Assembly: GCA_964523735.1 (NCBI GenBank)
Contig: CAZFYZ010000064.1
Location: 1-20,758, forward strand
Direction of reading: 5' to 3'
DNA length: 20,758 nucleotides
Source of the DNA: CAZFYZ01 sp964523735
GTDB taxonomy: Bacteria; Armatimonadota; UBA5829
The notes below the pieces were generated by a model. It saw nothing but the letters and a program-made list of their open reading frames with translations, searched no databases and had not been told where the DNA came from. Below are positions 1 through 7,504 of the stretch, piece by piece. Position 1 is the first letter of the stretch; every line of letters starts with the position of its first letter. Both the position numbers and the translations under genes were made by a program.

Positions 1-103
1 AGCCTTCTCATTACAGGCATAGAAGCCATTGACAGGCAAGACGGTATCTCGCCCTACTCGAAATGACTGTGCGCAAGGTGAGCACTTATCCACTTAGTTT
101 CAC

Positions 104-132
104 TTGACCCAGGTCGGTGGTTCCGATAGAAT
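104..132 (+). promoter_or_regulatory. Sigma70-type promoter for the phosphate transporter operon
   Basis: A -35 box TTGACC (104-109) and a -10 box TAGAAT (127-132) are separated by exactly 17 bases. This would start transcription near 139, about 45 bases before the PiT start codon. No Pho-box-like direct repeats were recognised around it, so phosphate control is not evident. The rest of 1-184 shows no gene. Confidence 0.6.
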
Positions 133-184
133 GTAGTGGCAGGGGGGAGCCCCCGGCCGATCCTTCTCGGCGAGTTGTCTACCG

Positions 185-1216
185 ATGTCCCTGTATCTCG
201 TTGTCACCATCATCGTCGTCGCCCTCATATTCGACTTCCTCAATGGCTTTCATGACGCCGCCAACTCCATTGCTACGATAGTGGCAACCAAGGTCCTCTC
301 ACCTTTCAGAGCCGTGCTCTGGGCGGCGTTTTTCAACTTCATTGCGCCGTTCACCTTTGGTGTGCACGTGGCAGACACCGTCGGCAAGGTCGTGAACACA
401 CACCTGTTCGCGCCAGTAGAGGTATCCATAATCGTGCTCTCTGGTCTCTGTGGCGCGATCCTGTGGAATCTGATCACCTGGTATCTGGCGCTGCCGACAA
501 GCTCGTCACATGCCCTTATCGGCGGATTTGCCGGCGCGGGACTGATGGCGGCGTTTGCGAGCCACGGTTCGCTTTCTAACGTGCTGGCGTGGGGCGCAAT
601 CAACCGCATCGCTGTTTTCATCGTCCTCTCCCCGCTCATAGGTATGCTGCTCGGCTACACCAACATGGTCATCATCTACCGCGTCTTCAGGCGCGCGTCG
701 CCTTACAAGATAGATGGGTGGTTTCGACGGCTGCAGCTTGTTTCAGCGGCCCTTTACAGCCTCGGCCACGGCACAAATGACGCGCAGAAGACCATGGGCC
801 TCATCAGCATCTTGCTGATGAGCTCGGGGCATTTGCAGATGACTGCCGAAGGCAAGCTGCCGGTCCCCGCTTGGGTGATCGCGATCTGCGCGGCGGCCAT
901 AGCTATGGGAACGATGTCCGGCGGTTGGCGGATCGTCAAGACCATGGGGCTCTCGATCACCAAACTCAAGCCGGTGGGCGGATTCTGCGCCGAGACTGCC
1001 GGCGCAGCGACCATAATCGGAGCATCGCTTGCGGGAATCCCCGTGAGCACAACCCATACAATCACCGGCGCGATCGTGGGAGTCGGCGCTACGCACAGGC
1101 TTTCCGCTGTCAAGTGGGGTGTCGCGGGAAAGATCGTGTGGGCATGGGTTCTGACTATGCCCATGTCAGGGCTGGTTGGCGCGGGCGTCTACGCTCTCAT
1201 TCACGCATGCAGATAA
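185..1216 (+). CDS. pit: PiT family inorganic phosphate transporter
   Basis: A 343-residue integral membrane protein expected to bring inorganic phosphate (often as a metal-phosphate complex) across the inner membrane, driven by an ion gradient. The family's two inverted signatures are both present: FLNGFHDAANSIATIV near residues 18-33 and GHGTNDAQKTMGL near residues 194-206. Hydrophobic segments run through the whole chain, and the length matches compact bacterial PiT proteins. The ATG at 185 follows only a weak ribosome binding site, but the protein starts directly with the first membrane helix, as is normal. It is followed 25 bases later by a DUF47 gene, the usual partner of PiT transporters, so the two form an operon. 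Sulfate permeases of the same superfamily are an alternative, but the DUF47 neighbour favours phosphate. Confidence 0.93.
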   Translation: MSLYLVVTIIVVALIFDFLNGFHDAANSIATIVATKVLSPFRAVLWAAFFNFIAPFTFGVHVADTVGKVVNTHLFAPVEVSIIVLSGLCGAILWNLITWYLALPTSSSHALIGGFAGAGLMAAFASHGSLSNVLAWGAINRIAVFIVLSPLIGMLLGYTNMVIIYRVFRRASPYKIDGWFRRLQLVSAALYSLGHGTNDAQKTMGLISILLMSSGHLQMTAEGKLPVPAWVIAICAAAIAMGTMSGGWRIVKTMGLSITKLKPVGGFCAETAGAATIIGASLAGIPVSTTHTITGAIVGVGATHRLSAVKWGVAGKIVWAWVLTMPMSGLVGAGVYALIHACR

Positions 1217-1241
1217 TGACTTTGCAGATGGAGGCCAGGCT

Positions 1242-1868
1242 ATGGGCCTGAGACTGATACCTAAAGAAGAGAAGTTCTTTGATATGTTCCGCGCGCAGGC
1301 GGCCAACGTCGTTGAGGGCGCGCAGCTCCTTAAGGAATTTCTGGAGAATTATACGGACGTCGACCAGAAGCGCATGAAGATCGAGAAGTGCGAGAGCGCG
1401 GGTGATGAGATCGCCCACCGCATTCTGGAGAAGCTCAACACAACGTTCATCACGCCCATGGACCGAGAGGACATCCACGCCCTCACGGCAGCTCTGGACG
1501 ACATACTGGACCTCATCAACGCCACCTCCCAGCGCCTCCATCTCTATGGTGTGAAGCACGTCACGGACGACGCCAGGCTGCTCGCAAACGTGATCCTGCG
1601 CGCATCCGAGGAGACAGAGGCTCTGGTAAGCAGTATGGAGGACCTTCGCAACGTCAAGAACATGAAGTCGCGATGGATCGAGGTCAACCGGCTTGAGAAC
1701 GAGGGCGACAAGATCAGCCGCAAGGCCATAGCGGGCCTCTTCATGAACGAGAAGGATCCGATCGAAGTGATCAAGTGGAAGGAACTCTACGAGCACCTCG
1801 AGACCGCGATCGATAAGTGCGAGGACGCCGCCAATATCGTTGAGGCCGTAGTACTGAAGAACGCGTAG
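1242..1868 (+). CDS. DUF47 family PhoU-like regulator of the PiT transporter
   Basis: A soluble, almost entirely helical protein of 208 residues, the usual length for DUF47 (PhoU-like) proteins. It is rich in charged heptad-like stretches (for example EKCESAGDEIAHRILEKLN, and NRLENEGDKISRKA in the second half), which is the twofold PhoU-type three-helix pattern with the E-x-x-x-D metal-binding type motif in each half. DUF47 proteins are encoded beside PiT transporters and are thought to modulate their activity; the exact mechanism is not settled. The ATG at 1242 is chosen because GGAGG at 1230-1234 sits 7 bases upstream; a longer frame from 1176 would overlap the end of the transporter gene and adds residues with no family resemblance. 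It is probably translated from the same message as the transporter. Confidence 0.92.
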   Translation: MGLRLIPKEEKFFDMFRAQAANVVEGAQLLKEFLENYTDVDQKRMKIEKCESAGDEIAHRILEKLNTTFITPMDREDIHALTAALDDILDLINATSQRLHLYGVKHVTDDARLLANVILRASEETEALVSSMEDLRNVKNMKSRWIEVNRLENEGDKISRKAIAGLFMNEKDPIEVIKWKELYEHLETAIDKCEDAANIVEAVVLKNA

Positions 1869-1924
1869 ACGGCCGCGCAGAGGATCCTCGCTGCCTCCTG
1901 GTGAACCACCATCGACTCCTGCTC

Positions 1925-1953
1925 TTGACTGCCGAGCTTTGCCCGCCTATGAT
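1925..1953 (+). promoter_or_regulatory. Sigma70-type promoter for the secreted two-domain protein
   Basis: TTGACT (1925-1930) and TATGAT (1948-1953) are spaced by 17 bases, close to the sigma70 consensus. The predicted start near 1960 leaves a leader of only about 18 bases, just enough for the AGGAGG ribosome binding site at 1965-1970. This makes the downstream gene a separate transcription unit from the phosphate operon. Confidence 0.62.
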
Positions 1954-1977
1954 GGTGAGGATACAGGAGGTACCGCT

Positions 1978-3000
1978 ATGAACAACTTCACCAAGATCAC
2001 CGCGCTCGTCCTTGTGATGGGCGCTTGCGCTTCCTGCGCGTCTGCTGCCAAAGCCAAACCCAAATCCAAGACCACAACTCCCCGCGTGGTCAAGGGCACA
2101 ACCCAGCTGCCTGGCGAGTGGGCGGTCTTCGGAACCACTTACACGCTCGGGAAATCCGACCCGATAAACATCACGATGAACAAAGCAGAATATACCGTCG
2201 AGCCAGTGCTTATCGGCGAACGGCAGTTCATCCCCCAAAGCGATCAGAAGCTGCTGGTAATCCACTTCAACATCCACAACCCACAGGCCAACGAGAAGTT
2301 CGTGACCTGCGATGACTTCCCAACCACCTGCGTGGATTCGAATGACCAGAACTGGGAGTACTGCTACGCGCTTGGCTCCGAGAAGACCAAGGAAAGCGTC
2401 AGCATGTCGCTCAAACCGGCGCAGAAGATGGACGTCTACACAGCAATTCTGGTGCCCGCCGCCGGAGAGATGCCCAAACTGATCATCAAGTCCGCTGATG
2501 ACATGGTCCTCCGGTACGATCTGAGGGGCAAGGTCAAGGGCATTCCGGCTCCATTCTCCGATCCAAAGGACAAGACCGGAGCTACGGCTCTTGAGAAGGT
2601 GACCGCACAGATCGGGACCTACTACCCGCTCGGCCAGTTCGATGTGAAGCTGGATTCGTTCTCTTTCAGCACCAAACCTATGCCCGAGCAGGAGCTCGAA
2701 GAAGGTGCACGCAATCTGATAATCGCCGGAACGGCCAAGAACCGCTCGAAGGACAAGCCCTACGTCTGTTCTGACACCTTCACTGGTAAGCTTCTGGACA
2801 CTGACGGAGTGGAGATCGAGTGGGGTTACACGCTGTATGCGGGCAGCCGGGACTCGGCGCTCGGAATGACTGTCGAGCCCGGACAGGAGTTCAAGTTCCG
2901 CTACGTCGTGCCGGTTCAGGCCGACGTGACACCGAAGTCGCTCGCCATCTGTGAGGGCGAGGGGAGACTCTACGAGTACGATCTGACCGGCGTCAACTAA
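1978..3000 (+). CDS. Secreted or lipid-anchored protein with two similar DUF4352-like domains
   Basis: A 340-residue exported protein of unknown function. The N-terminus has a lysine, a hydrophobic core and a small-residue region with two cysteines (VMGACASCASAA), so either a weak lipobox (MGAC, Cys17) or signal peptidase I cleavage after ASA is possible. A Lys/Pro/Thr-rich linker follows. The mature part holds two related beta-rich units, about residues 50-185 and 210-340. Each begins with a short aromatic/Gly stretch (TYTLGKSD; TYYPLGQFD), continues with a strand ending in L-I/V-I, and ends with R-L/V-Y-D-L-R or L-Y-E-Y-D-L. The pattern resembles the immunoglobulin-like DUF4352 fold, but this is by eye only. 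AGGAGG (1965-1970) lies 7 bases before the ATG and decides this start over one at 1939. It has its own promoter and terminator, so it is likely monocistronic. Confidence 0.8.
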   Translation: MNNFTKITALVLVMGACASCASAAKAKPKSKTTTPRVVKGTTQLPGEWAVFGTTYTLGKSDPINITMNKAEYTVEPVLIGERQFIPQSDQKLLVIHFNIHNPQANEKFVTCDDFPTTCVDSNDQNWEYCYALGSEKTKESVSMSLKPAQKMDVYTAILVPAAGEMPKLIIKSADDMVLRYDLRGKVKGIPAPFSDPKDKTGATALEKVTAQIGTYYPLGQFDVKLDSFSFSTKPMPEQELEEGARNLIIAGTAKNRSKDKPYVCSDTFTGKLLDTDGVEIEWGYTLYAGSRDSALGMTVEPGQEFKFRYVVPVQADVTPKSLAICEGEGRLYEYDLTGVN

Positions 3001-3071
3001 GCGATTCGCGCGCCACAGTCAGCCAGCGTGAATGACTGAGGAAGTGTGGCTACATGCTGAGCAGCCTCGGG

Positions 3072-3101
3072 GGCCCGGCGGACTAACCGTCGGGCCTCTT
3101 T
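3072..3101 (+). terminator. Rho-independent terminator after the secreted protein gene
   Basis: Ten-base arms 3072-3081 and 3087-3096 pair fully if one G-T wobble is allowed, around a 5-base loop (actaa). The stem is GC-only apart from the wobble and is followed by TCTTT (3097-3101). The T-run lies only on the plus-strand side, so it ends the rightward transcript and faces the convergent ROK gene. Confidence 0.75.
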
Positions 3102-3172
3102 GTGTGATTGCTGTGGTTGAAAGCTGGACAAATTCAGCCTGCGTCTGCGGCTGGTGCAGCAGCGCGGCGAGA

Positions 3173-4138
3173 TCACGGCTGCATTGCCAGAGCAGCGCCA
3201 CCGAGGACTCCGGCGTCGTCGCCCAACTGGGCGGGCAGGATCTCGCAGAACTTCAGCATCTCATGGAGAGCGTTGACTTCGACCGTGCGCCTGATGGGAG
3301 CAAACAGGAGGTCACCGGCCTGGGCTATGCCTCCACCGATGATCACCTTGTCGGGGCTCAGCACGTTTATGATGTTGGAGATGGCAATGCCGAGGTAGTA
3401 GCCAGTCTCCTGCAGGGTCTCGATAGAGATGGCATCACCCTCTGAGGCGGCCTCGGCTATCATTGCGGGAGTTATGTATCGCAGATCATGATCTGACTTC
3501 TCAATCAGAGACGTGTGCCTGCCAAGGTGAGCTTTTCGCGCGGCGCGGTCCACAATGGCATCGCGGCGGCACAAGGCCTCAACACAGCCATAGCGACCGC
3601 AGCCACACCGTGGCCCATCGGCGAGAACGATGTGGTGGCCCATCTCGGGAGCGGCCTCACTCACCCCAACCCAGTTGCGGCCATTTATGATGAGCCCACT
3701 GCCGATGCCGGTTCCCAGGGTAAGCATGACCATGCACTTGGACCCCTGGCCCGCGCCAAATGCGTATTCCCCAAGAGCTGCTACGTTCGCATCGTTGCCC
3801 ATAGAGACGGGCACTCCCAACTGGGCAACTATCGGATCGCGGAGCTGAACCCCGTTCCAGTCCTTGAAGTTCGGCGACCAGAGGACTAGCCCCTCATCGT
3901 TTCTGACTGTCCCCGGAACGCCCATCCCGATTCCGGTTATAGCACTCGAGTCGGTCCCGGCGTCAGCGATGGACATGTGGATGGCAGCCACTATTTGTCC
4001 GAGTGTGGCTTCAAGCCCCTCCATCGCCCTGGAGTCGGTCCGGCCCTCGCCCACGATGCTGCCGTTAGGTGTAACTACAGCGGCGCGGACGTTTGTCCCG
4101 CCCAGGTCTACGCCGATAACATGATCATTCGGATTCAC
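3173..4138 (-). CDS. ROK family sugar kinase (glucokinase-like)
   Basis: A 321-residue cytosolic ROK (repressor-ORF-kinase) protein that should phosphorylate a hexose such as glucose, or an amino sugar, with ATP. Residues 11-16 are the phosphate-binding DLGGTN; GNDANVAALGE near 114-124 carries the catalytic Asp116; LTLGTGIGSG at 139-148 is the second nucleotide loop. EMGHH at 165-169 with CGCGRYGCVE at 178-187 forms the zinc site (His168, Cys178, Cys180, Cys185). There is no N-terminal helix-turn-helix, so it is a kinase rather than a ROK repressor. The start is GTG, with GGGAG (4145-4149, complement) 6 bases upstream. It begins 12 bases after the STAS gene and is the last gene of the signalling operon. 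The sugar specificity cannot be read from sequence. Confidence 0.92.
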   Translation of the reverse strand: MNPNDHVIGVDLGGTNVRAAVVTPNGSIVGEGRTDSRAMEGLEATLGQIVAAIHMSIADAGTDSSAITGIGMGVPGTVRNDEGLVLWSPNFKDWNGVQLRDPIVAQLGVPVSMGNDANVAALGEYAFGAGQGSKCMVMLTLGTGIGSGLIINGRNWVGVSEAAPEMGHHIVLADGPRCGCGRYGCVEALCRRDAIVDRAARKAHLGRHTSLIEKSDHDLRYITPAMIAEAASEGDAISIETLQETGYYLGIAISNIINVLSPDKVIIGGGIAQAGDLLFAPIRRTVEVNALHEMLKFCEILPAQLGDDAGVLGGAALAMQP

Positions 4139-4150
4139 TGCTGGCTCCCG

Positions 4151-4504
4151 TCAACTGTCCTGGCTCTCAGTCGTGGCAACCGCCACCACGTCCATTATAG
4201 TGTCCAAACTGGCTATTCTCAGCACGCGCAGTGGATGACTCCCCTCGCGCGCAAGCACAGTCAGGCGGTTGTTTCGTGTGTACATGGCCTTGCCTGCCCG
4301 CGCAAGGTACTCCAGGACAGCGGTGTCTATGAACAGCGCGTTCGTGAGGTCGACGCATATGCTCCCTGCCTCAGCGCTGGCAGCCTTGAGGGCGTCTCTC
4401 AGCTCAGACGAATTGCTCAGGTCGAGTGAGCCTGAGGCTTCGACAGACACTCGGTCATCTTCTCGCGCGACCCTGATCTCGGCGTTACTGTTGATCTCAG
4501 ACAT
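4151..4504 (-). CDS. STAS-domain anti-sigma factor antagonist (SpoIIAA/RsbV-like)
   Basis: A single-domain STAS protein of 117 residues. It has the usual order: a first strand pair (RVSVEASGSLDLSN), a helix, the central strand ICVDLTNALFID and a helix starting at the phosphorylation site, then LTVLAREGSHPLRVLRI. In SpoIIAA and RsbV the phospho-acceptor Ser directly follows the Asp of this motif; here the residue is Thr61 (FIDTAVLEY), so phosphorylation on Thr is likely. The normal following Gly-Leu-Gly is absent. Dephosphorylated proteins of this type bind an anti-sigma kinase and free its sigma factor. The ATG at 4504 is chosen because it overlaps the phosphatase gene's TGA by 8 bases and has GAGGTGG just upstream; a longer frame lies wholly inside the phosphatase gene. 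The co-encoded SpoIIE phosphatase is its probable activator. Confidence 0.9.
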   Translation of the reverse strand: MSEINSNAEIRVAREDDRVSVEASGSLDLSNSSELRDALKAASAEAGSICVDLTNALFIDTAVLEYLARAGKAMYTRNNRLTVLAREGSHPLRVLRIASLDTIMDVVAVATTESQDS

Positions 4505-7337
4505 CTGCCACCTCACCGCTCCGAGCGGCAACCTCAACCACCACAATCGCCGCATCGTCCCGCAACCGTCCCTCCTCATGTTCGACAGCAGCAACAATGA
4601 GCCCTTCCGCTATCTCCTTGCAGGATTGCCTGCCGTGCCGCGTCAGGAAGCCGTAGATCCCTTCCCTGCCGAAGAAACCATCGGAGACGCGAGCTTCGGT
4701 GATGCCGTCAGTCACCATCACAACAACGTCTTCCGGTTCCAGGGCCAGCTCGTGATCTTCATAAGTAAGCCCGCCGCTGATACCCAGCGGGGCTCCTCCA
4801 AGTTCGAGGTCCTGGGTCAAACCATCGGCCCTTATCAACACAGGCGGCTCGTGCCCGGCGCTGGCATACGTGAATGCCCCGTTATCGACGTCAAGAACAG
4901 CGAAGAAAGCCGTCAGCATGGTCTGTTCTTCGTCGGTCTCCCCAACAAGCGTGCCGTTCGCTAGTTCCAGGGCTCTTGCAGGACTGGGATTGAGCAGCGC
5001 GCAGCTTCGAACTGCGTATCTCGCCGCGAACACTCGCATGGCGGCCAGTAAGCCTTTGCCGGCGACATCGCCGATCAGAATGCCGAGCCTGCCTCCCGGC
5101 AGTCTGAACACGTCATAGAAGTCGCCTCCGACGTCGGCTTCGTCCCAAGCCGGCTTATATTCCACCCACACCCTGCAGCCAGGCATCTCGTAGCCTCGCT
5201 GCGGTGGTATAAGAGCGCTCTGCAGCACCTCAGCGATGCGATGCTCCCGCTCGTACAGCTCGCTGCGCAGATTCTCCAGCCTGACAACGTCCTGAACATC
5301 GCGGAACACAGCCGTGGCGCCAGTGACTCGGCCGCTTGAATCTAGCACCGGCGAAGCACTGGTGCTGACTAGCACACGATTGCCGAGAGGTGTCTCAACA
5401 CACTCGCGGCACTCCATGGCAGTCTCACCGGCCAGCGCTCTTGTCACGGCGGAGGCATTGTCAGGCAGTGGTTTGCCCTGCAGGTCAAAACGCTTGTAAT
5501 CATGGAGCCAATCATCATATGGATAAATCGAGCTAATGCCAAGTACCTGCAGAGCCGAGCCGTTCATCCACCTGATACGGCCTTGAGCATCGAACAGTGC
5601 GAAGCCTTCGGCCATGCTGGATAGGAACGATTGCAGCTCGGCGGCATGACGCTCGGCATCCGTCCTTGCTTCGGCAGCCTGGGGTTCAGCACGTTTGCGC
5701 TCATCTACTTCAGCCTTAAGCTCGTCGTTCGCCGTGGCAAGTGCCTGTTCGGTCTGCTTCTGACCTGTGATGTCCTGAACTGTCCCGAACCCTCCCATCA
5801 GCTCGCCGTTCTCATCAAACTCCAGCTCGGCGGTCTCATGCACCCACCTGGTGCTGGCTCCGACGAGTATCCTATGCTCGATTTCGTATTTGGCGCCCCT
5901 GACGCCTGCCTGCCATTGCTCATCAACGTAGGCTCGGTCATCTGGGTGCACAAAGCTGAGGAACGACTCATAGGTAAGGGCTGTGCCTCTCGGCACATCG
6001 AAGATGCGGTAGGCCTCGTCTGACCACACTAGTTCGTTCTTGCGCGTGTTCAGCCGCCAACTGCCCGTATGTGACACCGCCTGTGCCCGGTCCAGGTCCT
6101 GTCGCCTCTCCTCCGCCTCCCTGGCCAATCGCCTCTCTGCCTCCAACTGCTGCACCCGTTGCATTGCGATAGCGACTTGGCTGGCCACCGTCTCCATAAG
6201 CGATACGTCATTCTCAGAGAAAGCTGGTCTTGAGGAGGTCCCGAAAGACAGCGTTCCGATCACTTTGCCGCCTTTGCCGATGAGGGGGTTACAGGCGTAG
6301 GCTTGGATTCCGAACGACTTCACGAGCTCAGTACGTGGATCCGCGTTTTCCAGTATGTGCTCGCAGACGATTCTCTGGCCATCGCGAGCAACGCATCCGC
6401 ACACGGCGACACCATAATCCAGCCATTCGATATCCTTGGCAGTCTGTTTGGGAATGCCGGCGCAGGCGTTGAGATGAAGGCAACCTCTCTCCTCGTCTAC
6501 CAAGTAGTTGAAGAATGCCTGGCAGTCCAGGTAGGTGAGCATCCTCTCGCACAGTTCCTGGACCACCTCTTGTGGCTCGTCGCTATCAAGCAGCCGGGCC
6601 GACGTCTCAGACAGCAGTTCGAGACGCCTGTTCGTTGCTTCGAGAGCGGCATTGCTTGCCTGAAGCGCAAGGCGGGTCTGCTTGTAGTCTGACGACTCGA
6701 TAACCGACCACACACCAGCTCGCTTCATCAGTGCAAACTGGTGGTTGATAACAACGTCGGCGACCTCTGAGGCACTGCACCTGTCTACAGAGTAGGTGCA
6801 CAACGCCATCATATTGTAGTTCCCGATCACCGAGTTGATCATTTCCTCGTAACCGGTAAAGTCTAGCCAGCCTGATTTCTCCAGCCAGAATGTATTGCCT
6901 GTAAGCCGCAGCCCATCAAAGCCCTTTGCCAAAGCGTTTCCCAGCTTGGTGACCCAGCCGGCAAGGACGCGATCGCTGTCGAAGACGCCGTCAATCACGT
7001 ACCATTGGTCATGCGGCAGGATCTCGATCTGGCCAAGCCTGAGGTAATCGTCGAGGTTGGGCAGCGCTCTGCGAAGAGCATCTTCGGCTTCCTTGTGGCT
7101 CAAGGGTTCTGAGGTAATCCACATGCAGAACTCGTTCTGCTGCAGACCCGCGACCATATAGGGAACGAGAGTATCTATGAGGTCCTGCTTGGTCTGGTAG
7201 AACTGGCAGAAGTGCGTGCCCCACGGCACGTCACCGATCAGTTCCAGGCCTGATGGACGCAGGTTACCGGCGTGGACTGGCGCTTCAGTGGCTTTCGGGG
7301 CTTGAGTATGAGTATGAGAGCTTACTGCCTGAGTCAT
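4497..7337 (-). CDS. Multi-sensor SpoIIE-type PP2C phosphatase (MEDS-GAF-PAS-PAS-PP2C)
   Basis: A 946-residue cytosolic signalling protein with no membrane segment. Rough domain order: MEDS sensory domain (40-190; starts at GTHFCQFYQTKQDLIDTLVPY), GAF (250-395, with several cysteines), PAS of the PAS_3 type (420-527; VHPDDRAYV, DITGQK end), a coiled-coil linker (528-567), a second PAS (567-684) and a SpoIIE/RsbU-type PP2C domain (704-940). The PP2C metal-binding motifs are intact: EADVGGDFYDVF, LIGDVAGKG, TDGITEAR and DDAAIVVV. It should dephosphorylate an anti-anti-sigma protein in response to ligand, redox or light cues; the immediately following STAS gene is the obvious substrate. The start chosen is the ATG at 7337, with GGAGAG (7344-7349) 6 bases upstream, rather than a TTG 24 bases earlier. 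A promoter lies at 7421-7449. Confidence 0.93.
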   Translation of the reverse strand: MTQAVSSHTHTQAPKATEAPVHAGNLRPSGLELIGDVPWGTHFCQFYQTKQDLIDTLVPYMVAGLQQNEFCMWITSEPLSHKEAEDALRRALPNLDDYLRLGQIEILPHDQWYVIDGVFDSDRVLAGWVTKLGNALAKGFDGLRLTGNTFWLEKSGWLDFTGYEEMINSVIGNYNMMALCTYSVDRCSASEVADVVINHQFALMKRAGVWSVIESSDYKQTRLALQASNAALEATNRRLELLSETSARLLDSDEPQEVVQELCERMLTYLDCQAFFNYLVDEERGCLHLNACAGIPKQTAKDIEWLDYGVAVCGCVARDGQRIVCEHILENADPRTELVKSFGIQAYACNPLIGKGGKVIGTLSFGTSSRPAFSENDVSLMETVASQVAIAMQRVQQLEAERRLAREAEERRQDLDRAQAVSHTGSWRLNTRKNELVWSDEAYRIFDVPRGTALTYESFLSFVHPDDRAYVDEQWQAGVRGAKYEIEHRILVGASTRWVHETAELEFDENGELMGGFGTVQDITGQKQTEQALATANDELKAEVDERKRAEPQAAEARTDAERHAAELQSFLSSMAEGFALFDAQGRIRWMNGSALQVLGISSIYPYDDWLHDYKRFDLQGKPLPDNASAVTRALAGETAMECRECVETPLGNRVLVSTSASPVLDSSGRVTGATAVFRDVQDVVRLENLRSELYEREHRIAEVLQSALIPPQRGYEMPGCRVWVEYKPAWDEADVGGDFYDVFRLPGGRLGILIGDVAGKGLLAAMRVFAARYAVRSCALLNPSPARALELANGTLVGETDEEQTMLTAFFAVLDVDNGAFTYASAGHEPPVLIRADGLTQDLELGGAPLGISGGLTYEDHELALEPEDVVVMVTDGITEARVSDGFFGREGIYGFLTRHGRQSCKEIAEGLIVAAVEHEEGRLRDDAAIVVVEVAARSGEVADV

Positions 7338-7343
7338 GACCAT

Positions 7344-7349
7344 CTCTCC
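7344..7349 (-). promoter_or_regulatory. Ribosome binding site that fixes the phosphatase start
   Basis: GGAGAG on the minus strand lies 6 bases before the ATG at 7337. A nearer in-frame ATG at 7343 would leave no spacing, and the frame's first possible start is a TTG at 7361 without a good site. Confidence 0.6.
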
Positions 7350-7420
7350 GCTGAAACCCAAATGGTGAGCGTCGAGCAGCGTACATGCACAACAGGTGGT
7401 ACGTGCAAGACCATGACCCC

Positions 7421-7449
7421 AATATAGCAGAAGGCATACCGGGTGTCCA
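7421..7449 (-). promoter_or_regulatory. Sigma70-type promoter of the SpoIIE-STAS-ROK operon
   Basis: Reading the minus strand, TGGACA (7449-7444) and TATATT (7426-7421) are 17 bases apart, both near consensus. Transcription would start near 7414, giving a leader of about 77 bases. Within that leader two related 10-base words, TTGCACGTAC (7408-7399) and GTGCATGTAC (7390-7381), repeat in direct orientation and may be a regulator site. Confidence 0.58.
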
Positions 7450-7504
7450 GCACAGGCTTACCCAATCGCGAACCTTGGCTCTAGCGCATCCGGTGGCGGA
7501 CAGC

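Noticed and set aside
133..184. Riboswitch or phosphate-responsive leader before the transporter
   Set aside because: Only short GC hairpins are visible in about 45 bases of leader; no known riboswitch pattern or Pho box was recognised.
3463..4429. Plus-strand frames opposite the ROK and STAS genes
   Set aside because: Both minus-strand proteins are certain by motif; the opposing frames are low-complexity shadows.
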